The notes beneath the pieces are model-generated. The model was not told the origin of the DNA and ran no database searches. It saw nothing but the letters and a program-made list of their open reading frames with translations. A DNA stretch of 61,475 nt from Bifidobacterium parmae (GTDB lineage Bacteria; Actinomycetota; Actinomycetes; Actinomycetales; Bifidobacteriaceae): the NCBI RefSeq assembly GCF_002860365.1, contig NZ_NMWT01000007.1:35462-96936 (forward strand), written 5' to 3'. Position numbers and translations under genes: made by a program. This document shows positions 7,871-16,607 of this stretch, one piece after another; within the stretch, counting starts at the first letter, position 1; each line of letters starts with the position of its first letter.

Positions 7871-9373
7871 TTGGGGACGACCATGAGTGATGCCGCACTG
7901 GATTTCAACGAGACACGTGAGTATTCGAGTCTTGACGAAGTGATGACTTCGCTGTTGTCGGCGAAAGACAAGACATTCCGCGAACTCGACAAGACCGGCA
8001 GGGCGTTGAAAGGCGGGAACAAAGGCTCTCTCGGTCAAATCATCGAGGAATCCGTTCTGGGCTACGCCATCAATTCCGATGCCGAACCCGATATCCGCAT
8101 CGGAGACACCAGCTATGAGCTGAAGGTGACTCCGCTCAAGCACATCAAAAAGGGCAAAGAGACTTCGGCGAAGGAACGCCTCGTCATCGATATCATCAAC
8201 TACATGGCTCTCGCCGATGAGACTGACTTCGAGTCATCGAAGATGTGGGACAAGGCGAAGAACGTCATTCTGGTCTATTACTACGATGACCGCATCGACA
8301 AACAGCAGGAACTGCGCATCGACTGCAAGGTTTTGGCTTCTTATCTTCTTCGTTATCAGACAAACGACCTGGAGACCATCAAGGAGGATTGGGAGACCAT
8401 CCGCGCGAAGGTCGCCAGCGGTCATGCCGACCAGCTCAGTGAATCGGACACCAACTATCTGGCGGCATGCACCAAAGGCGCCAACTCGAAGCAGTTGCGC
8501 GACGCACCGGCGCCGGAGGGTGCGGGCACGCCCATCATCCGAGCCAAGCAACGCGCCTTCAGCTTCAAGACGTCGTACATGACCGCCATTGCCCGGCAAT
8601 TGCTGTCGCAGCCATCGGAGTTGCAACAGCTGCCTTTGACCGAGCATCAGAGTCTCAACGGATACCTTCAAGACCGGTTCGCGCCGTATATCGGCAAAAC
8701 CGCCGGGGATATCGCAGCCGAACTCGGACTCTCAATCAAGCCGACGGCAAACCAGTACAACGCGAGCATTGCGCGTGCGATGCTCAGCATCAAGAAAAGT
8801 GACATCCTCAAGACCGAGGAGTTCTACAAGGCCAACGTCAGCATGGTGAAAACCGTGACCATGTATCCGAATGGGCTGCCCAAAGAGAACATGTCATTCA
8901 AAGCACTAACAGACGCACGATGGCAGCAGTGGGCGGACCCCGATGTCGGTTGGGACGATTCTTTCCTCAAGGAATTCTTCGAAACGAACCGCCTCCTCAT
9001 TGCTGTTTCGCAATCTCCGGTCCCCCACCGCACAGGTCATGACAAGTCCAAGGACGTATTCCGCGGAGGCTTCCTCTGGAACATGCCGGCGGAAGATGTC
9101 GAGCAATACATCAAGCCGGTATGGGAATACGTACACGAACTGCTCGTCCACAAGACGTGGCTCGATTACGGCGTCCGTGGCAAGAACAAGTTGCCCGGAC
9201 AGTCTTTCAATGAGGTCTTCCATCTGCGTCCTCACACGAGGCGAGGAAGGGATAGTGGACAGTCTTCGGATATCACCGTTCTTCCCAGCGGCGAGGTAAT
9301 CACCAAGCAGAGCTTCTGGCTGGATAGACGCTACATCGCGAAAAGCATCAAAGCGCATAACCTGCTTGTCTGA
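7871..9373 (+). CDS. Sau3AI-like type II restriction endonuclease (predicted GATC)
   Basis: 500 residues, close to Sau3AI length (~490). The N-terminal domain shows MutH-type features: GSLGQIIEESVLGYAI near residue 52 and DIRIGDTSYELKVTPL near 78, where the Asp and the ELK form the D-(E-X-K) metal site. A second, MutH-like copy (KTAGDIAAELGL near 280) has lost these acidic residues, as in the allosteric half of Sau3AI. It should cut unmethylated GATC. TTG at 7871 has the best ribosome site (AAAGGAG); ATG at 7883 is the alternative start. Confidence 0.88.
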   Translation: MGTTMSDAALDFNETREYSSLDEVMTSLLSAKDKTFRELDKTGRALKGGNKGSLGQIIEESVLGYAINSDAEPDIRIGDTSYELKVTPLKHIKKGKETSAKERLVIDIINYMALADETDFESSKMWDKAKNVILVYYYDDRIDKQQELRIDCKVLASYLLRYQTNDLETIKEDWETIRAKVASGHADQLSESDTNYLAACTKGANSKQLRDAPAPEGAGTPIIRAKQRAFSFKTSYMTAIARQLLSQPSELQQLPLTEHQSLNGYLQDRFAPYIGKTAGDIAAELGLSIKPTANQYNASIARAMLSIKKSDILKTEEFYKANVSMVKTVTMYPNGLPKENMSFKALTDARWQQWADPDVGWDDSFLKEFFETNRLLIAVSQSPVPHRTGHDKSKDVFRGGFLWNMPAEDVEQYIKPVWEYVHELLVHKTWLDYGVRGKNKLPGQSFNEVFHLRPHTRRGRDSGQSSDITVLPSGEVITKQSFWLDRRYIAKSIKAHNLLV

Positions 9374-9378
9374 TTGTC

Positions 9379-9470
9379 GTTGTTGTGTTCCTGCCTAATC
9401 ATGCAGGAACACAACAACCTTCGCCGCGGTTCCATTCTGAGTGTTTGTGGCAAGGCCGCAAACACTCAGA
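9379..9470. terminator. Two hairpins between convergent restriction genes
   Basis: A perfect 16-bp stem (9379-9394 with 9403-9418, loop 8) is followed by a second 15-bp stem with one G-T pair (9436-9450 with 9456-9470). They lie between the convergent stops of the Sau3AI-like gene and the minus-strand gene at 9493 and could terminate both directions. Confidence 0.8.
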
Positions 9471-9492
9471 CCACCGGTGATGTCACAGCCAT

Positions 9493-10623
9493 TCAGACAC
9501 GGGCAAAGGTGATATGCCCCTGCTCGTCGACATCGTAGGAAACAAGCGTGAGGTCGCGCCAAGTGCACTCCTCGGCCGGACGATAACCCCGCGTATAGTC
9601 ACGCCGAGCTCCTACAGACTCAGTCGTGACGTCCCTGAAGCTCTTCGCTACGAGGAACGCCTTGACCTGACGATAATCGCCATGGGCATACTCCGACCTC
9701 ACCCAATCGACATATTTCATGATTTGAGGCACATCATCGGCACTCGCAACGTCACGCTTGAGCTCGGCGACGAAATACGATTCCACAATGGGTTTGAAAC
9801 CCGTCATGTAGCGGTAGCCGAAAACATCCATGTGATCCATGTATTCCGAAGGCTTGGCGGGAGAAGCTGGCACTTGATGAGAGAGGTAATCCCACTCGCC
9901 GAAGACATCAACCGTATTGGTATCACGGCGCGCAAGCTGCCAGAGCAGGCCAATCTCCAAAAACATTTCAAGCTTGAGCGAGCCATCCTTGGAGCGGTTT
10001 TTCGCAAGCAGCCCCGGCACATCGGGTTCATGTCCATTCGCGAACACATCTGCGAGCACGATTGGACCTGTGGCACGCGTAAGCGGATGGTCGGGATTCG
10101 CGCGCAATAGTGCTGCCGTAATCGCGAGGTCTTCGACGTCATCCACCTTGATGAATGAGCGTTGGTGAAAATCGCGGATGATACGGAAGGCCGCGGGATC
10201 GGAGACGAGTAAATCGTCCATGTCAACGCTTTCTTCAAGAAAAGCCGGGTCGGGTTCGAACTTAATCACCCAACGACCAACAAGTTCAGTTCGCTTCGAC
10301 CCATTCTTCTTGAACCCATGAGCATCAGGCATGAAGGCAGCCTTTTTCACCGCGCTCCACTTAACAGTCGTCTGAGAGGTAGCGCCGGGGAAGTTCTCCG
10401 TGACGCAGCGCTTACCCGGAGCCGTCACCACGCGCCCGATACCATAAATCCTGCGCTTTTTGAAGAAATAGACGTGGTCACCAGGTCTCATGGTCACAAG
10501 GTCGCCAAGCACTCCGTTGGTTGGACTGGTCCACTTGATGTTCATGAGCGTGGAGTACTGACGTGACTCAAGTACATCCGCGGGAACACCAGCGTCGCCA
10601 AGTGCAAAAAGATATCCTGCCAT
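9493..10623 (-). CDS. Uncharacterised PD-(D/E)XK-like protein of the RM island
   Basis: 376 residues, no family recognised with certainty. The N-terminal ~130 residues (MAGYLFALGDAG, MRPGDHVYFFKKRRIYGIGRVV) resemble PUA/EVE-type modified-base reader folds. The C-terminal part contains LKLEMFLEIGLLWQL, FGEWDYLSHQ and SYFVAELKRD, where E-X-K could be a PD-(D/E)XK nuclease core. It is antisense to and between the Sau3AI-like nuclease and its methyltransferase. The ATG at 10623 follows AAGGAGGG. A modification-sensing nuclease is one hypothesis; a regulator or specificity partner is another. Confidence 0.7.
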   Translation of the reverse strand: MAGYLFALGDAGVPADVLESRQYSTLMNIKWTSPTNGVLGDLVTMRPGDHVYFFKKRRIYGIGRVVTAPGKRCVTENFPGATSQTTVKWSAVKKAAFMPDAHGFKKNGSKRTELVGRWVIKFEPDPAFLEESVDMDDLLVSDPAAFRIIRDFHQRSFIKVDDVEDLAITAALLRANPDHPLTRATGPIVLADVFANGHEPDVPGLLAKNRSKDGSLKLEMFLEIGLLWQLARRDTNTVDVFGEWDYLSHQVPASPAKPSEYMDHMDVFGYRYMTGFKPIVESYFVAELKRDVASADDVPQIMKYVDWVRSEYAHGDYRQVKAFLVAKSFRDVTTESVGARRDYTRGYRPAEECTWRDLTLVSYDVDEQGHITFARV

Positions 10624-10764
10624 CGTGCCCTCCTTGGAACGCGCACTCAATCTACAACCATATTACTCAAGCAGCCATTAAACGGTGGCTGCAATCGCCC
10701 AGACGGCCCAACCAAGAAGCAGTTGCGAAGCAACCATAGGCGCCGGATGACGACACCCTCCCGC

Positions 10765-10793
10765 TTGATCTCGGCGCCGGTTTCTTGTATACT
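10765..10793 (+). promoter_or_regulatory. Promoter of the C5 methyltransferase gene
   Basis: TTGATC (10765-10770), a 17-bp spacer and TATACT (10788-10793) make a strong sigma-70-type promoter. The -35 hexamer contains GATC, the predicted site of the methyltransferase and nuclease. Confidence 0.7.
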
Positions 10794-10808
10794 CCAGTCA
10801 AGAGTATA
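10788..10808. promoter_or_regulatory. Candidate operator over the methyltransferase promoter
   Basis: TATACTC (10788-10794) and GAGTATA (10802-10808) are perfect inverted 7-mers with a 7-bp spacer, covering the -10 box and expected start site. Methyltransferase autorepression or an unlinked controller could act here. Confidence 0.5.
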
Positions 10809-10837
10809 GAACGTCTGTTCGGATCGAAAGGATTGCC

Positions 10838-12112
10838 GTGGCCAACGAGATTAGAGTCGCCGAGCTCTTTGCCGGCGTGGGCGGGTTCCGCCTTGGACTT
10901 GATGGCTACGGCAATCCCGGAGACGATTTCTACATGGAGCCCGCCGGGCCCTTCCACACCGTGTGGGCCAACCAGTGGGAGCCCATGGGCCAGAAGACCA
11001 AGCAGTTCGCCTGGCGCTGCTATGAAAAGCGCTTCGGCGAGGGGTCCTGCGTGAACGAAGACATCGCCAAGGTGCTGGATGAAGTCGAAGCCGGCGAACG
11101 CACCATCCCCGATTTCGATATGCTCGTCGGAGGCTTCCCTTGCCAGGACTACAGCGTCGCCAAACCTTTGGCTCTTGCTGCCGGCATCGAGGGACGTAAG
11201 GGCGTACTGTGGTGGAGCATCAACCGACTCTTGGAAATGCGTCACCCCAAGTACGTGCTGTTGGAGAATGTCGATCGGCTGCTGAAGTCCCCTGCAAGCC
11301 AACGCGGGCGCGATTTCGCAATTATTCTCTCTTGCCTTAATCGCTTGGGATACAACGCCGAATGGCACGTCGTAAACGCGGCTGAATACGGCATGCCTCA
11401 GCGACGCCGCAGGGTGTACATCTATGCCGAGCACAATGGTTCATGGGATGAGCCGGAAACCCATCTGCTGTCGACCGGAGTCATGGCGCAAGCATTCCCC
11501 ATCACCCGCAGCGTGAAGGAGAAAGAGCCCGCCAGCTTCGATATCAGCGAAGATCCCTATGAAATCACCCAAAGCTTCGGCAAGGGCGATAAGGTCAGCG
11601 TGTTCCGCAATGCGGGTGTCATGATTGACGGTCATGTGCTGACCATGCGCGTTGACGCCATATATGACGGACCGCACAAGACGCTCGGTGATGTGCTCGT
11701 TCCCGCTTCCGAAGTGCCTGAGCAGTTCTGGATTGACGACGCCAAGCTGCCGTCATGGCAGTATCTCAAGGGCGGCAAGCGCGAGGAAAGGACCACTGCC
11801 GCCGGATACACGTACACGTACTCCGAAGGCCCGGTCGCATTCCCGGACTCAACCTCCGCCCCCAGCCGTACCATCCTGACCGGAGAGGGCGGAGCCGGAG
11901 CCAGCCGTACCAAGCATGTGATCGAACAGAACGGCCGACTTCGTCGTCTCGTCCCTGACGAACTGGATCAGCTCCAGATGTTCCCCAAGGGCTGGACCAA
12001 CGACGGCATGACCGACGGCCACCGCGCCTTCTGCATGGGCAACGCCCTAGTCACAGAAATCCCTCATCGCATCGGCAAAGCACTTTCCAGAAATAGTGAT
12101 GGACACGAGTGA
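10838..12112 (+). CDS. DNA cytosine-5 methyltransferase (predicted GATC)
   Basis: 424 residues with the canonical C5-methyltransferase motifs in order: I (LFAGVGGFRLG), IV (GGFPCQDYSVAKPL, catalytic Cys), VI (LLENVDRLL), VIII (PQRRRRVYIYAEH), IX/X (RLVPDELDQLQMFPKGW and MGNALV). Overall layout and its pairing with a Sau3AI-like nuclease suggest an M.Sau3AI-type enzyme protecting GATC; the recognition sequence is inferred from the partner. Start GTG at 10838 follows AAAGGA. Deamination at its product sites would give the T:G mismatches repaired by the upstream Vsr. Confidence 0.93.
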   Translation: MANEIRVAELFAGVGGFRLGLDGYGNPGDDFYMEPAGPFHTVWANQWEPMGQKTKQFAWRCYEKRFGEGSCVNEDIAKVLDEVEAGERTIPDFDMLVGGFPCQDYSVAKPLALAAGIEGRKGVLWWSINRLLEMRHPKYVLLENVDRLLKSPASQRGRDFAIILSCLNRLGYNAEWHVVNAAEYGMPQRRRRVYIYAEHNGSWDEPETHLLSTGVMAQAFPITRSVKEKEPASFDISEDPYEITQSFGKGDKVSVFRNAGVMIDGHVLTMRVDAIYDGPHKTLGDVLVPASEVPEQFWIDDAKLPSWQYLKGGKREERTTAAGYTYTYSEGPVAFPDSTSAPSRTILTGEGGAGASRTKHVIEQNGRLRRLVPDELDQLQMFPKGWTNDGMTDGHRAFCMGNALVTEIPHRIGKALSRNSDGHE

Positions 12113-12114
12113 TT

Positions 12115-12152
12115 ACTTGGGACGATGCAACCAGAGACGAACCGTCCCAAGT
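12115..12152. terminator. Bidirectional hairpin between methyltransferase and AIPR genes
   Basis: ACTTGGGACG (12115-12124) pairs with CGTCCCAAGT (12143-12152) between two convergent stop codons. Confidence 0.6.
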
Positions 12153-12158
12153 TAAGTA

Positions 12159-13865
12159 TCATTCATCAGAATCAGAACATATTTGCTCTTTTAGATTTCT
12201 TATCATGTTAGTTCCTTTTGCAACGGTACTATTGCCACCCAATTTCTCATAAATAGCATTAACCCTATCTACTTCGTATTGTATAGAATCATCACCAATT
12301 AAATCAGTATCCAAACTTAGGAAATCAGAAAAAGAAACATCCTTCTTTTTGCAAGAATTAGCAATGGCACTATATATGACATAGAACAAGATATCGTTTT
12401 GCACACCCCTCGGCAGTGAGGAATTTTTAACAAATCGCTCAATACGCTTTCCAAAAGCGGCGCATTTCCAATACACTTCGATATCAATTTCATTTGAATA
12501 CAGTTCATGATATTGATTATCATCGTTCAGCAAAGTAGACGGTCGCGCTCGCGCTGTATTGGGAGAAGACTTAAATATAGACATTAGGCACTGACCAAGG
12601 AAAGAGATACTAACAATTTCTGCAGGCCTCCGGCCTTGATTCCTATAATAATTCTTTTTACGATCATAATAGAGACCATGACTTTTAAGGCACATCTCTA
12701 TATTTCGCTGAATTGGATCAGTAGCACGAAGAGTAACAGCCGGGATAGTCGTCTGACTATTATTTGCAAGGATAATGCAATCCCGTGAGGACTCATCTTC
12801 CGGAACAATGACGCGAACCAAGATATGACGCTGCTCATGATTCAATTGCTCTGGATTGTCACTGTAAAAGAAATAAATTTCGTTCGAGGTTTGCAAACCA
12901 TTGACAATTTCAGGATCAGTGATAAGAAGTTTCTTCTGTGTTTCTTGCGTTACATCCGCTGCCAGAATAGTGACACCATTATTCAGCCACCAGAAATCAT
13001 CATTGCCATCAACCCGGCACAAAGAACCCTTTATCGCCTTGTTGACATTATTCGCCCCCTGATAATCACGGACATTTGACTCAAAAATAGATTTACGAAG
13101 ATTGTTTGAATCGTCAGAAATAAAACGATAATATTCATCCAGCTTCACAAGGGCGATATAATTTTTTCTGTCACCAAGAGAAATCGGCGTATCTGCTAGA
13201 GGCAATATTAGCTTAACGCTGGGAGATGCATTAACCAAAGTCATTAATTCCGATGCTCCGATATGCCTCACATTTACGCTACTATCAGGGAAGTAGCGCT
13301 CAACTTCCTCCTTCAACTCCTTTTCTTGAGATATAATATTTGGATGCACATCTTCACCCAATGAAACATAAATATACTCGAATATGATTTTAACATTCTT
13401 ACCCATCAAATTCATGCGCAACGTCTTAAACATTGCAAAGAAATCAAGAACACTGGCGTTGTAACGACCTTTGAATTCAGATAATTCTTTATCAAAATCT
13501 AGAAGATTCGACGACAGTGTCTTCCACTTCATAATCACATTTTCATTAAATGAGGTTTCATTTTTCGCCTGAAGAATAACAACTCGTAGATTGGCACTAC
13601 GGCCAATATTGGAAATAGCCTGAATAGCATCTTCATGAACAATTTCCGAATTGCAGAATAAATACAATCCGTCGCAGCCACCATCACCACCTCTACCAGT
13701 CAACCCTGAGGTGATATCATCAATGCCCACTCCATCACCTTTCAATGCATTTTCAGCAGCAAAAAATTCAAAATAGTCGGATTTCCTACTATACTCGGAC
13801 TCATTAAAGCTTTTCTCTATATACCCCTTTAAAAGGGTCTGATTATTACTAAGATTTCCGCTCAT
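12159..13865 (-). CDS. AIPR-family phage-resistance protein
   Basis: 568 residues. The AIPR (abortive infection phage resistance) domain is recognisable by NVRDYQG, DFWWLNNGVTILA and IVNGLQTSNEIYFF at residues ~265-330. An N-terminal GGDGGCDGLYLF ... VVILQAKNE pattern resembles a PD-(D/E)XK nuclease half. The gene is strikingly AT-rich with A/T-ending codons, unlike all neighbours, which signals recent horizontal transfer. It lies next to the restriction-modification genes and directly abuts a truncated helicase. Abortive infection is the family role; the mechanism here is unproven. Confidence 0.88.
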   Translation of the reverse strand: MSGNLSNNQTLLKGYIEKSFNESEYSRKSDYFEFFAAENALKGDGVGIDDITSGLTGRGGDGGCDGLYLFCNSEIVHEDAIQAISNIGRSANLRVVILQAKNETSFNENVIMKWKTLSSNLLDFDKELSEFKGRYNASVLDFFAMFKTLRMNLMGKNVKIIFEYIYVSLGEDVHPNIISQEKELKEEVERYFPDSSVNVRHIGASELMTLVNASPSVKLILPLADTPISLGDRKNYIALVKLDEYYRFISDDSNNLRKSIFESNVRDYQGANNVNKAIKGSLCRVDGNDDFWWLNNGVTILAADVTQETQKKLLITDPEIVNGLQTSNEIYFFYSDNPEQLNHEQRHILVRVIVPEDESSRDCIILANNSQTTIPAVTLRATDPIQRNIEMCLKSHGLYYDRKKNYYRNQGRRPAEIVSISFLGQCLMSIFKSSPNTARARPSTLLNDDNQYHELYSNEIDIEVYWKCAAFGKRIERFVKNSSLPRGVQNDILFYVIYSAIANSCKKKDVSFSDFLSLDTDLIGDDSIQYEVDRVNAIYEKLGGNSTVAKGTNMIRNLKEQICSDSDE

Positions 13866-13948
13866 AAATCTTCCTTGATTACGAGTATTTCTATTTGGTT
13901 AGAAAATAACATAAGACTACGACACAGCTGCCCACAATATATCTTCCG

Positions 13949-14404
13949 ATGGCGGACGTCATGCGGCTGTGCGGATGGCGGAAGGAGAACACGCCGCAGA
14001 ACGTGGGCGGATACCTGCTCGACAAGGAGACGGGCACGATGCCGATCTTCGTGAAATACGCAGCCAGCCAGTACGAGGACGAATTCCTCAACGCGCAGGA
14101 GATGCGGTACTACAGCAAGAACGGGCGCACGCCGCAATCGCCGGAATTCCGGTGGGTGAGGGAAGGTGCCGATGCGGGGCTGGCCGAATGGCAGCGCACG
14201 CACTTCGTGCCGCTGTTCGTGATGCGCAAGGCCGAGGAGGCGGACGGCCGGTACTACTACGTCGGGCACGTCGCCGCGTTCGACCGGCCGACGCTCACCA
14301 CGAAACCCACCGCATCCGGCGAGGGGCGCGTGAACGTCACACTCTCCACGCTTCGATTGGCCAAGCCGCTCGACCCGGAACTCTACCGCCACCTGACCAG
14401 CTGA
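13949..14404 (+). pseudogene. C-terminal remnant of a DUF3427 helicase/nuclease
   Basis: 151 codons from the first ATG. The protein matches only the last part of the DUF3427 domain found at the C-terminus of large DEAD/DEAH helicase-nuclease proteins: MPIFVKYAASQYEDEFLN, RYYSKNGRTPQSPEF, FVPLFVMRKAEE and RYYYVGHV. The helicase and nuclease parts are missing. The open frame continues back to 13910 without a start or ribosome site, and the AT-rich AIPR gene begins 84 bases upstream in the other direction. This looks like a host defence gene cut by insertion of the AIPR segment. Confidence 0.75.
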
Positions 14405-14427
14405 GCGCGGACGGGCGGCGGTGACCA

Positions 14428-14537
14428 ACCGGCAAGCCCGTCTGGCAAGCCCGCCGGCAAGTCCACCGGCAAGCCCAGCGAAACAAACCGGACTGCACGA
14501 CACCTTACCGTTTCGCTGCAGCCCCTCCCAGCGAAAC
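14428..14537. repeat. Short CGGCAAGCCC tandem repeat and GCGAAAC inverted repeats
   Basis: Four degenerate 12-13-bp units around GGCAAGCCC (14428-14476) are followed by AGCGAAAC (14477-14484), its inverse GTTTCGCT (14510-14517) and another AGCGAAACG at 14530. The GCGAAACAAAC word recurs in the crgA-rhomboid gap. No gene is seen in 14405-14666. Confidence 0.5.
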
Positions 14538-14666
14538 GATCAGGACACCACGCGTCCGGGCCGCTACTCCTCCTCCCACCGGCAGACGGCGCAACATCAC
14601 GATGGTACGGTATTGAGGCGGTACGGCATCGCATCGGCTCTGGGCGACGCCCGTAAGGAGGCCATG

Positions 14667-15356
14667 ATGGGCATCGGCACCGTCATCCTGTGGATAGTCA
14701 CGATAACGCTTCTGGCGCTCTGCCTGCTCGCCGCGATCGCAGGCATCGTCGCGGCGATACGCGGACCGAGGGATGGAGGATCCATGCCGACCGCGTCGGC
14801 ATACATCGCCGGCACGATAGGCGGAGGGAAAACCGTCGCATGGACCGACGCGAAGGCACGGGCGGCCGCGGAACGCTGCGGTGCCACATATGTCAGCATC
14901 GTCCGCGGCGCGGCCAGCTCGACCACCGTCGTACGCGGCCCCGGCGGCCGCGTGTCCGTGACCGGCAACGACGGATTGGACGCCGAGGCCGCACGACTCG
15001 GCGTGCCTGTCCCCTATGGGCCACCGCCATTCGACCGTGCCTACAATCGTTCGATCCTCATGCTCATGGACAGAGTCCTCAACGGACGGCACATACGCAT
15101 CTACCTGCTCCGCTACGCGGAACCATATGAGGGCTCACGGTATGAGGAACTCCGACACGAGAATCTCACCGCTCTCATTGTCGCGCAGGACCCCGGTCTG
15201 CCCGCCGCCATCGAATCGATGCTCACGAACGTCATCGCCGGCACGGGAACCGGCAGAACAATCACGTTCACCAACGGCGGCACACGCTTCCTCGCCGCGG
15301 TCGCGCCTGATTCGTCCGCGGTTGCTGCCGCATATGATGCCATTGCCAAGCTTTGA
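14667..15356 (+). CDS. Hypothetical single-pass membrane protein
   Basis: 229 residues, not recognised. One N-terminal membrane segment (ILWIVTITLLALCLLAAIAG, then IVAAI) is followed by a soluble domain rich in Ala and Gly. The GTIGGGKTVAWTDAKARAAA stretch superficially resembles a P-loop but lacks a Walker B partner, so nucleotide binding is not claimed. ATG at 14667 lies 5 bases after AAGGAGG; the ATG at 14664 is too close. It precedes parS and another membrane protein in the same direction. Confidence 0.65.
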   Translation: MGIGTVILWIVTITLLALCLLAAIAGIVAAIRGPRDGGSMPTASAYIAGTIGGGKTVAWTDAKARAAAERCGATYVSIVRGAASSTTVVRGPGGRVSVTGNDGLDAEAARLGVPVPYGPPPFDRAYNRSILMLMDRVLNGRHIRIYLLRYAEPYEGSRYEELRHENLTALIVAQDPGLPAAIESMLTNVIAGTGTGRTITFTNGGTRFLAAVAPDSSAVAAAYDAIAKL

Positions 15357-15504
15357 CGCCGCACCCACGTGCAGCAGCGGAGCCCAGTCGGACCCTGACC
15401 CACGTAACGAGACCGGCAGTCTCCACCCACGTCGCACATGCAGCGATATGACAGCAGGCGACACTCCGCCAAGGCTTCACAACTCCACGCAGGCGAGGAA
15501 CGGC

Positions 15505-15530
15505 GGTGTTGTTTCACGTGAAACAACACC
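15505..15530. promoter_or_regulatory. parS chromosome-partition site
   Basis: TGTTTCACGTGAAACA at 15510-15525 is an exact match to the widely conserved bacterial parS consensus, and the palindrome extends perfectly to 26 bp (15505-15530). ParB should load here; parS sites normally cluster near oriC. It lies in the 349-bp gap 15357-15705, which holds no gene. Confidence 0.93.
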
Positions 15531-15705
15531 ACGCGACACACATGAACAGCGGATGAACTTACGAGTCCACCACCCCGCACCCCTCTGAACGGCGATAATC
15601 TGGAGGAAACGCGGCTCCGGTCAGAACGCGCAGACGCATAGCCCATCGAACGAGTCCGGGCGATCGGGGCGAACACGAAACCACAGGACGGAATGGAGCG
15701 GCACA

Positions 15706-16485
15706 GTGGCCAGCAGCAACAAGTCTCCCAACCCAAACAACCCCGGAAATTCCGGCTATGCGGGCAAACAACGCCGCATACTGATACTTCTGCCGGTGAT
15801 CATCGTCGTCGGCATCGGCGTGACCGTCTGGTCCGCAGTCATCTACGGCGGCATCCGAGGACTGTTCCTCGGACTCACCGCCGACTTCGCGCTCATCATC
15901 GTATGGGCGGCACTGTTCCTCAGCACGCGCAAACTCGCCGCCGCGGAACGGGAGGCACGGGAGCGCGCCGAACGGCAGGCTCGCGCGCAGACGGCGGACG
16001 CACGCCGCACCCCGCACCTTGCGCAACAGAACCTCAATCCGTTCGAGCAGAAGACCTCCATTCTCCAGATGCGCATGGCGGACCACGCCCGCTCCCTCAT
16101 CGATGTCAACGCCATCAAGGACGGGCGCGTCAGCACCATCTACGTGCATGCATCCGTGCAGAACGGCGCATCGAAGTGGGATTGCTTCTTCCGCGCCGGA
16201 GACGGCCTTGTCGGCGCAGGCGACCTGCTCCGCAACGAACCCGACGAGAGCCGACGCGCGTTCTTCGACTACGGCCGCTCGCTCATGGACGACTACCGCG
16301 CCGTCTGCGCGCAATACCATGTGGATGAACCCACCGAACTGCGCATCACCGCGAGCGCCGGCACGCATGCGATGCATACGGACGTCAACTACCAGCCGCT
16401 CGACGGCGAGCACGATGACCCGTACACCGCATGGGCATCGGAGGTCTACGCCTCCATCCGCAACGAGCAGGCCGGACGCGGATAG
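15706..16485 (+). CDS. Hypothetical two-pass membrane protein
   Basis: 259 residues, not recognised. Two membrane segments (RILILLPVIIVVGIGVTVW; LTADFALIIVWAALFLS) are followed by a basic helical stretch (residues ~85-105) and a soluble C-terminal domain of ~150 residues with the segment VSTIYVHASVQNGASKWDCF. GTG at 15706 is supported by GGAG upstream. Its product may anchor a cytoplasmic domain to the membrane; no enzymatic motif is visible. Confidence 0.65.
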   Translation: MASSNKSPNPNNPGNSGYAGKQRRILILLPVIIVVGIGVTVWSAVIYGGIRGLFLGLTADFALIIVWAALFLSTRKLAAAEREARERAERQARAQTADARRTPHLAQQNLNPFEQKTSILQMRMADHARSLIDVNAIKDGRVSTIYVHASVQNGASKWDCFFRAGDGLVGAGDLLRNEPDESRRAFFDYGRSLMDDYRAVCAQYHVDEPTELRITASAGTHAMHTDVNYQPLDGEHDDPYTAWASEVYASIRNEQAGRG

Positions 16486-16580
16486 CCGAGCGCGAACCGA
16501 CGGCCGTTCGCCCCGTCGCCCCGCCGTCGCCACCCGCCGCACGGCGCCAGGAAGAACGTCAGGTTCGCTCGACGTGTTGC

Positions 16581-16600
16581 ATATAGCAGATATGCTATAT
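16581..16600. promoter_or_regulatory. Operator of the XRE-MntA/HepT pair
   Basis: ATATAGCA (16581-16588) and TGCTATAT (16593-16600) form a perfect 8-bp dyad with a 4-bp centre, 8 bases before the start codon. Its location and the HTH domain encoded immediately downstream point to autorepression. The right arm may overlap the -10 box. Confidence 0.7.
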
Positions 16601-16607
16601 TAGAGGT

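Noticed and set aside
12159-13865. AT-rich segment as an integrated prophage
   Set aside because: Only one AIPR gene is AT-rich; there is no integrase, structural gene or att-like repeat nearby.
14712-14870. P-loop NTPase in the membrane protein at 14667
   Set aside because: GTIGGGKT resembles a Walker A motif but lacks the normal GxxxxGK[ST] spacing and any Walker B.
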